Part shown: positions 46,641 through 57,299 of the stretch, one piece after another
How the letters are laid out: every line of letters begins with the position of its first letter
Position numbering within the stretch: position 1 is the first letter of the stretch
NCBI GenBank assembly: GCA_029204225.1
Contig: CM055103.1
Location: 5,576,852 to 5,640,851, forward strand
DNA from: Diphasiastrum complanatum
Lineage: Eukaryota > Streptophyta > Lycopodiopsida > Lycopodiales > Lycopodiaceae
Direction of reading: 5' to 3'
Length of the DNA: 64,000 nt
Notes under the pieces: model-generated
The model's database searches: none
What the model saw: the letters and a program-made list of their open reading frames with translations, nothing else
Told to the model about the DNA's origin: nothing
Made by a program: the position numbers and the translations under genes

Positions 46641-47230
46641 ATTCCTTGATCATCCATGTCAAGTGATCAGCATCAAAATCACACGTTAGGCATCGAATTT
46701 GAGCTATTCCAAGTGATAGGTACCAAATTCAAGCTATTTCAATGTCTTGAAGTCACTATTCTATTGGTTTCGTCACTCAATGGCCAATCTCGAGTGATAA
46801 AGGCCAAAGATACAACTATCTTTAATGGTAGATAGCAAATTTGAGCTATCTGAAGTGATAGAGATCAATTGTCAACAAGAACTGGTGCAACGAAATATAC
46901 TAGATTTGAAACTAGTTGAGTCTAATAACTTGATGAGCCATGTTGAGTGATAAGAAAAAACAATTACACATTGGGCATCAAATTTTGGCATTCCCAAACG
47001 ATAGGCAACAAATTTAATATATTTGGATGAAATCCCTCAAAGTTGATCACTCTATGAGGAGCCTCAGGTGAGAAGTGCCAAAATGAGACTTTTTACATTG
47101 ATAGACATCAAGCTGTTTGAGCTATCTCATGTGATGCTGGTTAATTATGATTACTCAACGGGCTATGTCAAGCGATAGGGACCAAAATAGAGTTGTTTCA
47201 CATGTAAGTATCAAATTCAAGTTACTTGAT
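46641..47230 (+). repeat. Degenerate CAAGTGATAGG repeats, possible CACTA subterminal region
   Basis: About eight copies of a word close to CAAGTGATAGGNACC (near 46663, 46706, 46792, 46851, 46944, 46997, 47133, 47170) alternate with AAATTYRAGCTAT. A longer phrase, GAAACTAGTTGAGTCTAAT, occurs at 46623 and 46910. CACTA elements have such subterminal repeats, but the terminal CACTA bases were not found with confidence. Confidence 0.45.
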
Positions 47231-47715
47231 TTTTTCAAACTCGAGATTTTGAAGATTTTGATGATTTTTAAAAAATGACAAATATGTATTAATTACTGCT
47301 TAGTTTTCTAAATAGTTAAAAGAAATCAAACTTCTATTTCATAGTTTGCTTGAATCTGCTTCTTTTCTTCATGAATTAGACAATGTCATATTCGTTCAAG
47401 CAAATTGACATTGGTAAGGTATCTAAATGTTTTAATGATAAAGATATTTGTGAATCTTGTTAAATTTGTGTGTACATATCAATTTTAACTGTATATTTTG
47501 ACAAGTGTATTTTGTCAATATCATTAACATTCTTGTTAAAGAATTGCAGATAAGATTTAATCGTTCATTAGCAAATATGTCTTCTATTGAGGAAATGTCT
47601 TGAAACAGGTATATTTATTAAATGTATAGTAGATATTATGTACTTAACATTTGGATTTGTAGCATTGTGTGTTGAATATAGCTTTTTTGTTTTTTTTTTC
47701 TACGATTGTTTAAAG
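47231..47715. other. Upstream region of the CACTA gene, no clear exon
   Basis: AT-rich with several ATG words; ATGTCTTCTATTGAGGAAAT at 47578, followed by CAG|GTATAT at 47609, could be a first exon of about ten codons, but a TGA interrupts it. Confidence 0.35.
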
Positions 47716-48103
47716 CACGACGCCTCCACAAGATAGCAAAAAGTTAAAGAAGATGCAATATTATTACAAAATGAAATCACAAAAAAGAGCACAAATGCTT
47801 GAGCAAAGACTTAGTGGAACATCATCGTCATCAAGTTCTGGTGCCCAGCCTCGACCTAAATCACAGGTACTATATCATTATTTGTTTAAAACTTACGACT
47901 GTATATATACGCATATAAATTAGCTTGTAACATTAAGGTAATCATTCTTGTAATTGTAACATTAGTATCAACAGAGGTACAATGAAAAGATATATTGCGA
48001 GTGCAAACAATGCAAAGGATTGAAAATTTGAGAAAGACAAATAGTGGCGCAACATCTATGGAAGTTTGGAAAGCACATTGAGGAGCCCGATGTGGATTTG
48101 GAG
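47716..48103 (+). pseudogene. CACTA gene 5' exons with transposase-associated domain
   Basis: Exon 47716-47866 lies between ...TTTAAAG and CAG|GTACTA and encodes a basic, helical stretch (KKLKKMQYYYKMKSQKRAQ) with a Ser-rich end. The next exon, 47975-48103 (AACAG|AGG ... GAG|GTACAT), reads RYNEKIYCECKQCKGLK, then a TGA, then ERQIVAQHLWKFGKHIEEPD. The C-x-C-x2-C plus RE-x-V-x2-H-L pattern resembles the Transpos_assoc domain found at the head of TNP2 transposases. One stop codon makes it a likely pseudogene exon. Confidence 0.65.
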
Positions 48104-48198
48104 GTACATTTTGACCATTTAGTATTGTTCTTATCATATATTTATAGTTTTTTTGAAAAAAATAAAACTAATGCTTGTGTAATGTTTCACTCTTGTAG

Positions 48199-49525
48199 AA
48201 TAATACATTGGTGTCAATGTCTTATAACACGTCGATTGACAATCTTATCAACAAGATAAGAAATATCGATTTTGGATCATCTTTGGCATTAGACGAAGAT
48301 CTTGTTGATGATCATAATGATGTCACTAGTCACTAACACACCTCATGATGTGGAAGTTATGCATCTTTCCATTTTGCACATCATCACTCACTCCACCACA
48401 CCTCACATAGATCTTTCCATGGAATCTATTCATCCCACGATATCACCACACATAGATTCTATTCATCCCATGACACCTCACATGAATTCTATCCATCTCA
48501 CAACACCTCACACAAATTCTACTATGGATTATGTTCATTCCACAATGTCACCTCACATCAATTCTATCCATCCCACAACACCTCACACAAATTCTACTAT
48601 GGGTTATATTCATTCCACGATGTCACCACACATCGATTCTATCTATCTCATGACACCTCACATCGATTCTATCCATCCCACAACACCTCACATTGATTTT
48701 ATCATTCCCACATCACCTCACATACCTTGTGTAGAATCTCCTCTTCTTCCTATCCCATCTAGATTTACTCCATTAAAAAAAAGAACACGAATTGGACACG
48801 TTTTGACAAGATTTGAGAATGAACAACCAAATTTATGTACTGTTGACTTATCCAAGAATGTTTTAAATTCATTGACTGAGTCTCCCCTTCCTCCCTACCT
48901 AGAAGCATTGGTTAAGCCCTTTGATAGAAAGAAATATTCATGTTGGCCTGATAGAGTACCAATACCATTATGTGGAGCATCATTTTTATATTGGGGTCAT
49001 ATGTACATGATCAGGCCAAGTGAGCACTTTCCTAATGCGGGATTGGGTTTAGTTTCTTTGACTAGCATTGATGTCCCCTTGAATAGTGTGCTCACATTAA
49101 TGTCTTATGCAAGACCTCAATACAATTGGGGTGATTGGCATGCTCTATGTCGTCACCAATGGAGAATGCAAGTTTATAGCTTGAATGCCAATGCTTGTTC
49201 TTTGGAAGAGCGATGTGTGCAAGGAGAGAATGTTTTGAAATCACATCGTATGTACATTGATGGGCATCCAGAAAAATATGGCAATATTGCTGCATATATA
49301 AATAGTTCCATTGGGCACCCTTCATTAACTAACTGTGATTTTGAGGAACACACCAATGGAAAGGAAGAATACTTTCTAAGGAACTCAAAAAGTACATATG
49401 TAATGGTATGTGCGATAAGGCCCATTAAATGTGGTGAAGAGCTATTCATCAAATATAGCTTCAATCGCCCTCTTCCAAGATGTGTACAAAAGGCTTTGAG
49501 CCAAACTCAAGCATGTACCTTGTGA
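48199..49525 (+). CDS. SET-domain protein frame inside the CACTA gene
   Basis: SET domains transfer methyl groups from S-adenosylmethionine to lysine. An uninterrupted 407-codon frame (48302-49525) has a His/Pro/Thr/Ser repeat region at residues 28-140 (units like SIHPTTPHID), a linker, then a SET-like region at about 236-388: the opening PNAGLGLVSLTSIDV (the usual G-x-G-L.....I), the core YGNIAAYINSSIGHPSLTNC (usual N-x-x-R-F-I-N-H-S) and the end VCAIRPIKCGEELFIKYSF (usual GEEL-x-x-DY). The core has SS for HS and K for D, so activity is uncertain. The exon starts after CTTGTAG at 48199 in another frame (NNTLVSMSYNTSIDNL) that stops at 48336; a 1-base slip would join it to the SET frame. Alternatively the ATG at 48302 starts a separate gene. 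Confidence 0.7.
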
Positions 49526-49727
49526 ATATCAAAATACATTTTATCTATCTAGTGAGAGCAAGTTATGTTGAATGTGAATTAATTGTTTTTTTTATATTTC
49601 ATATTGCATGCCTTAATTTAAGATATGGTGTTTGATTTGCATGTCTTAATTTTAGTTTTAATTTTCATGAATGACAATCTTATATGTCAATTGATGAATA
49701 TGTTAATTTGTTTCCCATGTTTGAAGG
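49526..49727. other. Probable intron between the SET frame and the TNP2 exons
   Basis: AT-rich, ends ...TTTGAAG before the next open exon. No domain. Confidence 0.4.
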
Positions 49728-52680
49728 ACTATAAATTGTCATCTAGCTCTAGTGACGATGACAACAGTTACTCCATATCCAAAACAAGATTGGCATACGA
49801 TGGGCCACACATAAATCAACCATCACGTCGTGAGCGTATGAGATTGAGAGCCATGATGAAAATAGATGAACAACAACGTGCCAAAGCAAATTAGCCTCGA
49901 TCTTCTTCTTCTTCTTCTTCTTCAGAATCAAGATCAAGTGCTGAAAATGATTTTTGCATTCGAGATGAAGTTGAAATCGTGAACAACTTGATAAATAACG
50001 TCTATGAGCATCATGATGTGGAAGAACACACTGAACATGATAGTGAATCATTTATTAGTGCCGAGGAAAAAAAATTGAGATAAGAATCAAACACACCATT
50101 GTATCCTGGAGCAAAGACATCTCGTTTGGCCACTTCGTTGCTTATATTGAACCTCCAAGCAAAATATAATTGGAGTGATACAAGTGTTACATCCTTATTT
50201 GGGTAAATAAGATTGAGATATTTTTTTAAGAATTTAATAGATGTGCTGTTCAAGTCAAATGTTTTAGTTGGCTAAATGATCTTTTATTTTATATTATGAA
50301 AATTCATTTCATTATGTATAGGTTATTGCGCAAACTACTCTCAGAAGGAAACACTATGCTAGAGACAAGAGGTGAGGCATGAAAAATGTTGAGTGCAATG
50401 GGAATGGACTATACATTGCATCATGCTTGTCCAAAAGATTGCATCTTATATCGTGGTGAGTATTGAAGGTTAAAAGCTTGTCCTACATGCGATACTCCTC
50501 GATATCGAGATGACTTACAAGGGACCACTATCCCATGCAAGGTGTTATGACACTTTTCAATAATCCCACGATTGCAACGATTGTTTCATTACAAGTCTGT
50601 TGCAGAACTTGTGAATTGGCATGCTAGTCATCGTTCTTCGGATGAGATCATGAGAGTACCCTCAGACTCTCTTGCATGGAAACACATTACAAAGAATATC
50701 CATGTTTCACAAGTGAAACAAGAAATATAAGATTTAGACTTGCAAGAGATGGGGTTAACCCTTTGGAAAAATGTCAAGCATGTGGTCTACTTGGCCAGTG
50801 GTGTTGGTCAACTATAACATTCCACCTTGGCTAAGCATTAAAAAAGGACATCTCATGCTAGCACTTCTAATTCCTAGAAAACATAAAGTAAAAAATATGG
50901 ATATCTACTTTGCACCATTGATTGAAGAACTAGAACTACTATGGAAGGGAGTCCAAGCATATGATATCTCACATCCACTTCAAGACAAAACATTTTTGCT
51001 GCGTGCAATTTTAGTGTGGACTATACATGACTATCCAAGATTGGGCGATTGTTCAGGTGACTATAAAATGAAATCACTTGTAATGTTTGTATATTTATTT
51101 TTATGCATGCAATATTTATTCTTTAAAAGAATTCTATTTATAGCACGAATTGGATTTGATTCTTTTAGGTTTTACAACTTCAGGATATCACGCGTGTCTC
51201 ATTTGTAGACCAAATATTGATGCTCGACACTCTCGTCATTTGAACAAAGTTGTGTATGAAAATCATCGCAAGTACTTGCATGATGAAAATCATCCATTTA
51301 GAAATGCTCATAGAAGAGGCTTTGGAGGAAGATCAGAAACAAGAATGCCTCCAAAGAGGATGTCCGTGGCAGATTGGCACAAACTTTGGATTGAATCCGA
51401 GACTAAGCCAATCAATGGTATGAAAAGACTATCCATCTTTCATTGTTTACCATATTGAAATAACCTTTTGATCAATCACTTGCTTGATCCTATGCACATA
51501 TTCAAAAATGTGGGTGAATCAATATGAAAGCACTTGGTGGGCGACAAAGATAGTATTTCTGCCAGGCATGATCTACAAGAATAAAAAAGAAAAAAAGAGT
51601 ATTGGCCAAAATTATGTATTGATGGAAATACCTATAATATTCCAAGAGCCCCTTGGATTCTTACGAAAGAAGAGTATAAGTACGTACGGTCAATCATTTG
51701 CGAGACGAGAATACCAACAGGTTTTGCTCATTCACTACAAACATCATTCACAGCTGAAGGAAAACTCCATGGTCTAAAATCTCATGATTGGTTGAAGATG
51801 GTCGAGTACATATTTCCAATGTGCATTCGTGGCTGTCTAACTGATCAACTTCGTGATGCCATTTACTAATACAAGTTTGATAAAATAATATGAACGTACT
51901 AAAATCTAGTTATACTACAAACATGATGTAGATGGATGTGTGATAAGGAGATTCGTGAGATAGACGTGCAAACAAAACAAGAAGATATGGTGGAGGCTGT
52001 ATGTATGCTTGAGAGGGATTTTCCAATTTCTATCCTAGACATACAGGTGCATCTGCTTGTGCACTTGGTCCAAGAAGTTGGTATTGTCGGTCCTGTGCAC
52101 TCAAGGTATAATACAGTTGAATTTGATTTAGTGGTTTCAATAAATGTACTGTGATTCTTTCAAATTATAAATAACAAAATGTTCTCATTGATGTGTTAAA
52201 TTTTTTTGTAGGTGGATGTTTTTCTTGAAGAGATTCATGGAGTGTTGAAAGATTTTGTGGGTCAGAAGGCAAGGCCAGAGAGAAGCATGTCATGGTTGAT
52301 GTCTATTTTATGTTACCGAAGTTTTGTTTCAAATCGATCCATCTGCTCCACGACTATGGCATGCTGAGGAAAGTAATGAGGTGAAAGGTGAAAAACCTCA
52401 AGGTATGAGTAGTCTTAAAAAAATAACACCTATTTTGAAAGAAAAAAATTCAACCTTCATGCTATATAATTCAAGAGTAATGGATAAATGGTTGGAATTA
52501 TATGAAGAAAAAAAAAAAAAAGAGAGGGTATTGACTAGAAATCGACACCGACACAATAGGCGTAGAGGTCAAGCTACACCTTCACATGATCTTGAGCCAT
52601 TGCCCAACCAATGCACTATAGACTGGATGGGTGATATACTCCAACAAGCAAAATCAAAGGGACGATATATATCTGACACA
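49728..52680 (+). pseudogene. TNP2-type CACTA transposase
   Basis: The transposase cuts and joins transposon ends in the nucleus. Exon 49728-50202 is acidic/Ser-rich, then PLYPGAKTSRLATSLLILNL and KYNWSDTSVTSLFG. After an intron (GT 50203, AG 50326) come LLRKLLSEGNTML, MGMDYTLHHACPKDCILYRG, IPRLQRLFHYKSVAELVNWH, MWSTWPVVLVNYNIPPWLS and LEELELLWKGVQAYD-like text to DYPRLGDCSG. Intron 51057-51169. Then FTTSGYHACLICRPNID, HPFRNAHRRGFGG, NHLLDPMHIFKNVGESIW and GLKSHDWLKMVEYIFPMCIR. After another intron, ERDFPISILDIQVHLLVHLV and (intron 52106-52211) WMFFLKR and VLKDFVGQKARPE. The order matches TNP2 throughout. TGA codons at 50380, 50464 and 50548 stand where Trp is expected, and several frameshifts occur. 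Confidence 0.9.
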
Positions 52681-52799
52681 TAATGGGAATTTGCAAGAGG
52701 ATGTGATTGAAAGGTTTGTCTATAACTCTATTTTTTTTAAGTGAACAATTTTAATTTGTACGACGATTGATTATTGTTTTAATTATAATCAACATGTGA

Positions 52800-53672
52800 C
52801 AGTATCGAAAGTATAGTGCAATGTGGGCATATGGTCGTCATCATCGCATTGAATGAGACGACGAACTTATGATTGTGGTGTGATGACATCCTTCCATCAA
52901 GAAAGTCAGAGTAGTGCTCGAGATCAAAGTCCAATTTCTGGAGAGCTTGAGTATGTAGGAACCTTACAAGCCATATATGAGGTGTGTTTTGGTGAAATGG
53001 ATAAATATTTGTTGTTTGATGTGAAATGGTTCAAAATCAACTATAGAGGATCAAATGCAACTGTAAAAAAAGATCGTAGTGGATTTTTTGTTATCGATTC
53101 AACCAAGACGTTAAGCATGGACTTTTCAGACACATTGGTGTTGCCTCGTCATTGTGAACAGGTGTGCATGAATTTCACATTTTTTTCTTTTTGTCAATTG
53201 TGATCAATGTTATATTAATCATCTACACTACTTTTTCATTACATCTATTTATTGTGAATTAAAATGTGATCATAACAAACATCTAATCCTAACATTGCTA
53301 AATGTGCAGATATTTTTTCAACCAGATTGACTAAACAAAGATTGGTGGTATGTTGTTCAAATTAAGCCACGCTCAAGACATGTATTCGAAAATGCATATG
53401 TTGAGAATGAAATGGAAGATCTAAATTTGGACAACACAAGTATATCTGATGAAGATGTACATATATCTTCGAGTTTTATAAATATTGAAAACCCGAGAAT
53501 TGATTCTCATGATTCCGACGACTCAGATGATGAAGAGGACAACAATGATTATTTGCATGAGAACAATATTGAGAGAGGTTTTGATTTCGATAGTGATGAT
53601 GAAAATCATCTTAGCGGATATGAGTTGCAAGATGTATTGGCTGATGAATTTGAATCTTGTGATGATGAATAA
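52800..53672 (+). pseudogene. DUF4216-like C-terminal exons of the CACTA gene
   Basis: Exon to 53161 reads RRRTYDCGVMTSFHQESQSS, DKYLLFDVKWFKINYRGSN and GFFVIDSTKTLSMDFSDTLV, then CAG|GTGTGC. Intron 53162-53309 (AATGTGCAG). The last exon begins IFFQPD and, after a stop, WWYVVQIKPRSRHVF, then an acidic tail rich in Asp/Glu (DSDDSDDEEDNN) to a stop at 53672. Splicing around a WF..NYRG..V...FVID..........F..ASQ-like core and the WW-x-V-x-x-K-P-R box is typical of the C-terminal domain of CACTA transposases. Confidence 0.8.
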
Positions 53673-53739
53673 AGTTTGTACATGTCACAAATAATTTTGT
53701 CATAAAATAATCCACTATGGTCAATATATATTGTTTTCT

Positions 53740-53990
53740 TGGTACTTGCATGATCTTGCTGGTCTTTTTTGGATGATTTTTGTGCGCTTCGAGTCGTTTG
53801 ACTTTTCCGTCGTCGGACTTTCTCCTGCTGTACCGCAAAAAATTCTCTTTCGCAAATTTTTCACGTTCGTGTCTTTTTGACAGGGTGTTCGCGAACATTT
53901 TCTCTTCGTGTCTTTTGACTTTCGCATTCGCAAACATTTTTGTCAGAGTGAGGGCTAAAAGCTAGCAAAGCTTTGTAGATCTCGACCTAG
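53740..53990 (+). promoter_or_regulatory. TTCGC-rich leader with a GCTAGC box
   Basis: TTCGCAAATTTTT, TTCGCGAACATTTT and TTCGCAAACATTTT occur near 53849, 53889 and 53929, and TCGTGTCTTTTTGAC / TCGTGTCTTTTGAC near 53868 and 53907. Then GGGCTAAAAGCTAGCAAAGC at 53952-53971 and an ATG at 53991. The box resembles the GCTAGCGAAGCTCT box preceding aORF in families A and C. Confidence 0.4.
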
Positions 53991-54185
53991 ATGGCCTCTT
54001 CATCTACCTTGAGTAGGATTGGTGTGTATCGTAATGCTAGGAATCAATTCGATTATTCAGATGTGGCTGGAAACAACTTGGATGTAGAAATTTGTAGATG
54101 TTTTAGTGATGAGAAAGAACATGCAGTTGTTTTCAAATATCAGAGTGGATGTCACATTAAAAATACTCGTGACATTGAGAGATAA
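53991..54185 (+). CDS. Small ORF behind the TTCGC-rich leader, unknown
   Basis: 64 codons, beginning MASSSTLSRIGVYRNARNQF and containing DVEICRCFSDEKEHAVVFKY. No family is recognised. The start MASSS and the leader resemble the aORF arrangement (MAFSSS, MSSTD), but the rest does not align by eye. It may be the first exon or a truncated gene. Confidence 0.35.
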   Translation: MASSSTLSRIGVYRNARNQFDYSDVAGNNLDVEICRCFSDEKEHAVVFKYQSGCHIKNTRDIER

Positions 54186-54286
54186 TCCATGACAGCACGT
54201 TGCAAATTGCATCAAAGAAGTAGAGATTTCACTTCATACAAAAAAACCATCGAATACTAGTCAAGAAAAGAAAAATTTAGAACTAA

Positions 54287-54785
54287 CCTCCACTCCAAGT
54301 TGCACTTTTGTTTCAACATTTGTCAACAGAATGGGCTCATTTTCAGCAACCTGAATTGACAATAATTTAATCAGCATAGTCATGCAAATATTATACTTAT
54401 GTTAATTGCAAATGAAGAGTTGTATTGAAAATCTTCTCACCTGCCCATCATCAAGACCCAATGCATCTCTTGGAGTGCTGCCTATGGAGCTCTTTCGCCT
54501 AGAATACTTTCTCTTTGATTGCATGGATGTTAAAATCCAAGCATATATATCATCTTCTTTCCAAGTGTATGTGACACCTGGAAAGTGCATTGGTTTGATT
54601 TTGGAGAGCCCTGCTCGAATCAAACCTTTTATTTTATCTTGCATTGCTCTATTGTTTCTTAGGTCCAAACTATGTTCCTCCTCTAGCTTTGCGGCTTTCA
54701 GCCACTTCCGAACAACACACATATTGGACAGATAAATAGTGTGTTGTTCTTTAAAATTTCTTTTCAAGGCATGTATACCATACAA
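54287..54785 (-). CDS. Two spliced exons of an unrecognised gene
   Basis: The minus-strand frame from ATG 54785 runs 115 codons (MYGIHALKRNFKEQHTIYLS, KAAKLEEEHSLDLRNNRAMQ, PMHFPGVTYTWKEDDIYAWI) and reaches GLDDGQ at a clean CAG|GTGAGA donor near 54439. A second exon at 54287-54347 follows an acceptor ...AATTCAG and reads VAENEPILLTNVETKVQLGV, ending at GAG|GTTAGT. The joined product is in frame. No family is recognised; it could be a second gene of the CACTA element or a piece of a host gene. The upstream side is cut by the copia sequence beginning at about 54800. Confidence 0.5.
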
Positions 54786-54799
54786 TTTTTCAGGTGGAA

Positions 54800-55214
54800 A
54801 CTACTTTAGATTATTAGAAAGGAGGTCTATACTTAGGATGGAGAGCATTCTAAAGTTGGATCAAATTTTCATGGTTAAGCTAAAACTAGTTGAAGAGGGA
54901 GTGTGAGAAATTATCAACTAGTTTAGTTAAGATTGGTCATAGATTGATAAAATACCAAATACACATTTGAGGCCAATTTTAATATTAGACTTAGAGGTTG
55001 ACTTTTCAAAGTTATATTAGTCTAGAAGTATTTTAATAAACACTTTTTGAAAGTGTGGGAAATGTAGAAGTCGAGTTTGAGTAGATCCAAATTTGAATAT
55101 AGGGTACATTGAATCTAGTCCTAAATATAGTAGGGTTTTTCATATTGGAGGGAAACCAAGTGGAAATCTAGGTTTTGGACCTACTATAAAAGGTTGTGAC
55201 TTGTGGGAAGAGAG

Positions 55215-55313
<99 letters not shown>

Positions 55314-55600
55314 CTCATTCATGCTTATACATGGTTCTCTTGGGTTCTACTATGGTGTACTATACTTGTGATATCTTGCAGTACTTGTAGAAGAGTTTGG
55401 TCTTCAAATTCAGTTGTTGTCGATCGTGTTGGTGTTGCTAGTTTGAATCAGTTTGTTCAGTCCTTTGAATTCTTATTCTGTTAGGATTATTACTTATTTG
55501 AATACAAGGCGAGTATCTTGGTATTCGATGAAGATAAGCTCTTCCTTCTTACTTTTTCGTGTAATAAACTTGTTGTCAACTTCTAGAGAGACATCTCAAG
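54800..55600 (+). mobile_element. Copia element G: 3' end of pol, PPT and LTR
   Basis: 54800-54903 matches the end of element F (ILRMESILKLDQIF, then LVEEGV and stop). The PPT GAAGAGGGAG precedes the LTR start TGTGAGAAATTATCAAC at 54904. The LTR has TATAAAAGG at 55185-55192 and a long CT run at 55219-55310. The R/U5 half differs from F, and its end (near 55600) is not certain. Confidence 0.8.
55219..55310 (+). repeat. (CT)46 microsatellite inside LTR G
   Basis: 92 bp of pure CT. The equivalent place in the LTRs of F holds only a short TCTCTCTTCTCTCTCTC, just downstream of the TATA box, so the tract grew from LTR sequence. Confidence 0.95.
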
Positions 55601-56134
55601 AGTATTGCTGAAAAGTAACACTAGATTGTCCATTTCCTTCATGACTACTGCACGTAGACCGCCTGGGTTGACCTGCAGTGTTCCGGTGGTGTCTCGACAG
55701 TATGTCCACTTCACATAGTGACCGCAAATAGATTGAAAATGAAACTTTTGCAGAGTTTGAGTGGTGTGGTTGTGGTTGTCTGCGTGCACAATCTAATTGA
55801 CAAAGGCTGAGAAACTCAAACAACAAAATGTCGCGAACAATAATCTTTCGAGTCTGAAAACAAAACATTGTTGAATATCAACCATCTTAATGGTTAGATC
55901 GACTGTTATAGAAGGAAGAAGGCCAAAAGACCTATCTTGTAACAATATAAATACATGTGCACTTACTCATTAAAAAAGAGATACAATAAGGCAGCAAGAG
56001 ATTTATATTGATGAATCTGAATCTGAATTATAAAAATTCATTTTTGATCAAAATTTACAACAGATGATTTTATCAGTTGTTTCTGATTATCTAAAATTGC
56101 CTATCACACTCACACATATATCTCCTATATCCGC
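55601..56134. other. Spacer, no supported gene
   Basis: A GC-richer patch at 55630-55760 has open frames on the minus strand without a recognised domain. The rest is AT-rich. Confidence 0.4.
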
Positions 56135-57110
56135 ATGCTTTATTCAATCAAAGTAGAAACTGCTCTATTAGTACATAGACCAGAATCAGACGCGATTGAA
56201 GACACTGATATTAGTTTGATTTATTCAAACTTTCTTCTAATCTATGTGGATGATATCATTTTTAGTGGAGGCAACAAACAAGATATTGATGATATTAAGA
56301 TGACACTAAAAAAAGAGTTTTATGTGCATGAACTTGGATTTTTGCATTATATCTTGGTAATGAAGGTATTTAGAACTTCTCAATTCACTTTCATTTTTCA
56401 AGATAAGTATGCTAATTCTATTCTAAAAATATTTCATATAGCTAATTCTATTCTAAAAATATTTCATATAGTAGATGCAAAGTCTTGTGATACACCAATG
56501 AAGTTAAATGTAAAGCTCACCATAAGAGGTAATGAAAGATCCTTCGAGGACATTACTCTCTATATGAAGCTAGTTGGTTCACTCTTATATCTAACCATCA
56601 CAAGACCTGATCTTAGTTATTGTGTTGGTAGGCTAAGCCAATTCATGCATGATCCTAGTGTGGAACATTGGAAAGTAGACAAGAGAGTATTGAGATATCT
56701 CTTGGGAACTAGAGATTTTGGCATTGTTTATGGAGGATCATCACCTAACTTATAGGGATTTTTAGATTCAGACTTTGTTGGAGATCAAATGGATAGGAAA
56801 TCCATAAGTGCACATGCTATTTTCATAGGCGATGGAGCTACCTCTTGGATGTCGAAAAAACAAGCTACAATCTCATTGTCATCTAGTGAGGCCGAGTACA
56901 AACCTCTTACATCTTGTACAAAGGAGATGCTATGGATCAAAAGGATGGTAATGGATTTTCACTTGCTGGGTTTTTCAGAGAGTCCAATCATCTTTTGTGA
57001 TAACCTTTCAGCCCAAAGATTGGCAAGCAATCATTAGAGAAAATATGGGCCCAAAGAGGGCCCTATAAGAAATGTCATAGGAAAGAGAAAAATAACAATA
57101 AAATAACTAA
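56135..57110 (+). pseudogene. Copia RT C-terminus and RNase H fragment
   Basis: The frame 56135-56755 has NFLLIYVDDIIFSG (the YVDD catalytic box), LKKEFYVHELGFLHYIL, SCDTPMKLN, KLVGSLLYLTITRPDLSY and LRYLLGTRDFGIVYGG. After a TAG comes RNase H: FLDSDFVGDQMDRKSISAHA, TSWMSKKQATISLSSSEAEY and IFCDNLSAQRLASN. The N-terminal half of RT is missing. An in-frame 30-bp duplication gives ANSILKIFHI twice (56411-56470). Confidence 0.93.
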
Positions 57111-57299
57111 AATATCAATTTATAACTTCTTCCCACACTCTTTCCATGAAAATAAATCTACCTTATTTTAGTCACATCAAACATCACTGGTGCTTAACCA
57201 CAGTTAAAGTATAATTTTCAAAATGTCAAAATATTCCCTCCCAATGGTTGGGAACACTCAAAATTTTGAATTAGGAGTAACATTTTAGAAACAAAGCCT

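Larger units (their letters stand above)
46641..53690 (+). mobile_element. CACTA (En/Spm)-like DNA transposon, borders uncertain
   Basis: A gene with plant introns encodes, in order, a transposase-associated zinc domain, a SET-domain frame, a TNP2-type transposase and a DUF4216-like C-terminus, the standard CACTA order apart from the SET part. Terminal inverted repeats starting CACTA and the 3-bp target duplication were not identified, so ends are approximate. Confidence 0.75.

Noticed and set aside
55093-55371. Open frames with Ser-Leu repeats across the CT tract
   Set aside because: Dinucleotide repeat inside LTR G; no stop codons are possible there, so the frame carries no evidence.
54904-55600. 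LTR G as the second LTR of element F
   Set aside because: Opposite orientation and different R/U5 half; F has its own two LTRs with a matching target duplication.
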